A stretch of 6,501 nucleotides of DNA from contig JADGNT010000297.1 of the NCBI GenBank assembly GCA_017883345.1, positions 1 through 6,501 on the forward strand, in the 5' to 3' direction. The notes under the pieces are model-generated. The model saw only the letters and a program-made list of their open reading frames with translations, did no database searches and was not told the origin of the DNA. Shown here one piece after another: positions 5,922-6,501 of this stretch. Source of the stretch: Candidatus Solibacter sp. Lineage in GTDB: Bacteria > Acidobacteriota > Terriglobia > Bryobacterales > Bryobacteraceae. A program made the position numbers and the translations under genes. Within the stretch, counting starts at the first letter, position 1; each line of letters opens with the position of its first letter.

Positions 5922-6141
5922 CGCTTGCGCGCCGATTGCGTTTCTCCGCGACGAACCGGGCGCCGAGACAGTCCAGAATGTCCTCAGTCTTCCGCAAACG
6001 TGCTTCGTGCATGCGCTGAACCTCTGCGAGGTCTACTACGATTTCTGGAGGGCCTCGACTCAGAAAGCGGTGGAATCGGCGATCACAGACTTGATCTCGC
6101 GCGGCATCGAGGAGCGAAATGACATGGACTCGGGGAATTAA
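5905..6141 (+). pseudogene. Truncated PIN-domain (VapC-like) gene
   Basis: The 78-residue reading frame starts MNTVIDACAPIAFLRDEPGAE and continues through VHALNLCEVYYDFWRAS to RGIEERNDMD, the first half of a VapC-type PIN domain. D6 and E42 of the acidic site are present. It then stops at TAA (6139-6141) after DSGN. The expected second half, including an xLADxF-like segment with the third acidic residue and the last Asp, is missing, and no other frame of the next 118 bases resumes it, so this is a deletion rather than a single frameshift. Normal members run to roughly 130 residues. ATG 5905 is favoured over upstream in-frame starts because it gives the canonical PIN start. The start lies inside the HEPN gene (17-base overlap). 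The product should not be catalytic; it could still be expressed and bind something. Confidence 0.75.
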
Positions 6142-6145
6142 TTCC
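6134..6145. repeat. 12-bp perfect palindrome at the truncation point
   Basis: GGAATTAATTCC is identical to its reverse complement and contains the TAA stop of the shortened PIN gene. It is AT-rich compared with its surroundings. TCGGGGAAT, which overlaps its left side (6130-6138), recurs at 6163-6171. It may mark the joint where the rest of the PIN gene was lost, or be a regulator site. Confidence 0.4.
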
Positions 6146-6151
6146 ACAGTT

Positions 6152-6195
6152 CCCAAGTGAAGTCGGGGAATCCGCTCCCCACATACTCATTTGGG
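6152..6195 (+). other. Nested stem-loop upstream of the cytochrome-like gene
   Basis: CCCAAGTGA (6152-6160) pairs with TCATTTGGG (6187-6195) over 9 positions with one G-U pair, and inside it GGGGA (6165-6169) pairs with TCCCC (6176-6180) around a 6-nt loop. No T-run follows, so it is not a standard intrinsic terminator. It lies 65 bases before the next start codon and could be a 5' leader structure, a transcript end for the preceding cluster, or a remnant repeat. The rest of 6142-6259 shows no gene. Confidence 0.4.
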
Positions 6196-6259
6196 CGCTT
6201 CTAATCGATTGAGATCAAAGGACTCCTTACCCGGCCATTGGCGTGCCCTTCATGCCGGC

Positions 6260-6501
6260 ATGGCTCTACCACGAAGTAAGTCCTGGCTCCCGGCCCTTAC
6301 GCCGGTTTTGGCGGCCCTGGGTTTCGCTGTTTTGGCGCCACAGCCGGCACAGGCGATTCCGGCGTTTGCCCGGAAGTACGGTTTGAAGTGCTACAGTTGC
6401 CACACCATTCCGCCGGCCCTGAATAAGACGGGCTACACGTTCAAGCGCCTCGGATATCGTCTGCCGCCGGATGAAATGGATGGGAGCAAGCCCGCGCCCA
6501 A
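6260..6501 (+). CDS. Exported c-type-cytochrome-like protein, N-terminal part (cut by window end)
   Basis: Eighty complete codons are visible before the window ends. The protein starts MALPRSKSWLPALTPVLAAL and has a typical signal peptide likely cut after AQA (residue 32), so it would be exported. The mature part begins IPAFARKYGLKCYSCHTIPPALNKTGYTF-like sequence, in which C44-Y-S-C47-H48 is a CxxCH motif for covalent haem attachment. The FARKY-x-CxxCH-x-P-x-LN context resembles exported haem proteins of environmental bacteria, with H48 as an axial haem ligand. An electron-transfer role is likely; the partner and number of haems are unknown because the remainder is outside the window. The ATG lacks a clear ribosome binding site; an in-frame TTG at 6209 exists but would put 17 residues before the signal peptide. 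Confidence 0.75.
   Translation, partial: MALPRSKSWLPALTPVLAALGFAVLAPQPAQAIPAFARKYGLKCYSCHTIPPALNKTGYTFKRLGYRLPPDEMDGSKPAP

Noticed and set aside
6252..6400. Alternative ATG at 6252 for the last gene
   Set aside because: It reads a different frame giving Arg/Trp-rich sequence without signal peptide or CxxCH; the 6260 frame has both.

Overview
The window is GC-rich bacterial DNA with every supported gene on the + strand. The gene families (secreted PLC/GDPD-like phosphodiesterase, NTR/TIMP-like secreted protein with a carboxypeptidase-regulatory-like domain, sigma54 two-component pair, Rv0623-type VapB with VapC, CxxCH protein) and a REP-type palindrome suggest a soil acidobacterium of the Bryobacterales/Solibacter kind. 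That placement is inference: there is no rRNA or marker gene here.

Layout. (1) 18-1001 encodes an exported TIM-barrel phosphodiesterase-like protein. (2) 1010-1102 is a noncoding palindromic element: two REP-like units in inverted orientation, each with its own 9-bp hairpin, joined by a 25-nt spacer that holds a third small hairpin. It looks like a REPIN. (3) 1126-2082 encodes an exported protein with an NTR/TIMP-like N-terminal domain, a helical insert and a carboxypeptidase-regulatory-like beta domain. (4) 2165-3241 and 3238-4605 are a histidine kinase with a minimal membrane hairpin and an NtrC-type sigma54 response regulator, joined by a GTGA overlap. (5) 4606-4811 is an intergenic region with short repeats and possible promoter elements. 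(6) 4812-5461 is a VapBC toxin-antitoxin operon, also joined by a GTGA overlap. (7) 5427-5921 encodes a HEPN-like protein (RNSAAH motif) that overlaps the end of vapC, followed with a 17-nt overlap by a PIN-domain gene (5905-6141) that stops after about half a normal PIN domain. (8) 6142-6259 is intergenic and carries a 12-bp palindrome and a nested stem-loop. (9) 6260 to the window end is the start of an exported c-type-cytochrome-like protein (CYSCH).

How they work together. The kinase and regulator clearly form one signalling unit, but no convincing sigma54 promoter is visible nearby, so the target is probably elsewhere. VapB and VapC form a complete toxin-antitoxin module. The overlapping HEPN and PIN genes directly downstream make a compact cluster of RNase-type folds. 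This is either a second, decayed toxin-antitoxin locus or an unrecognised HEPN-PIN pairing, and it is the most interesting protein-coding part. The REPIN-like element is the most interesting noncoding structure. No stretch longer than 300 bases lacks a gene.
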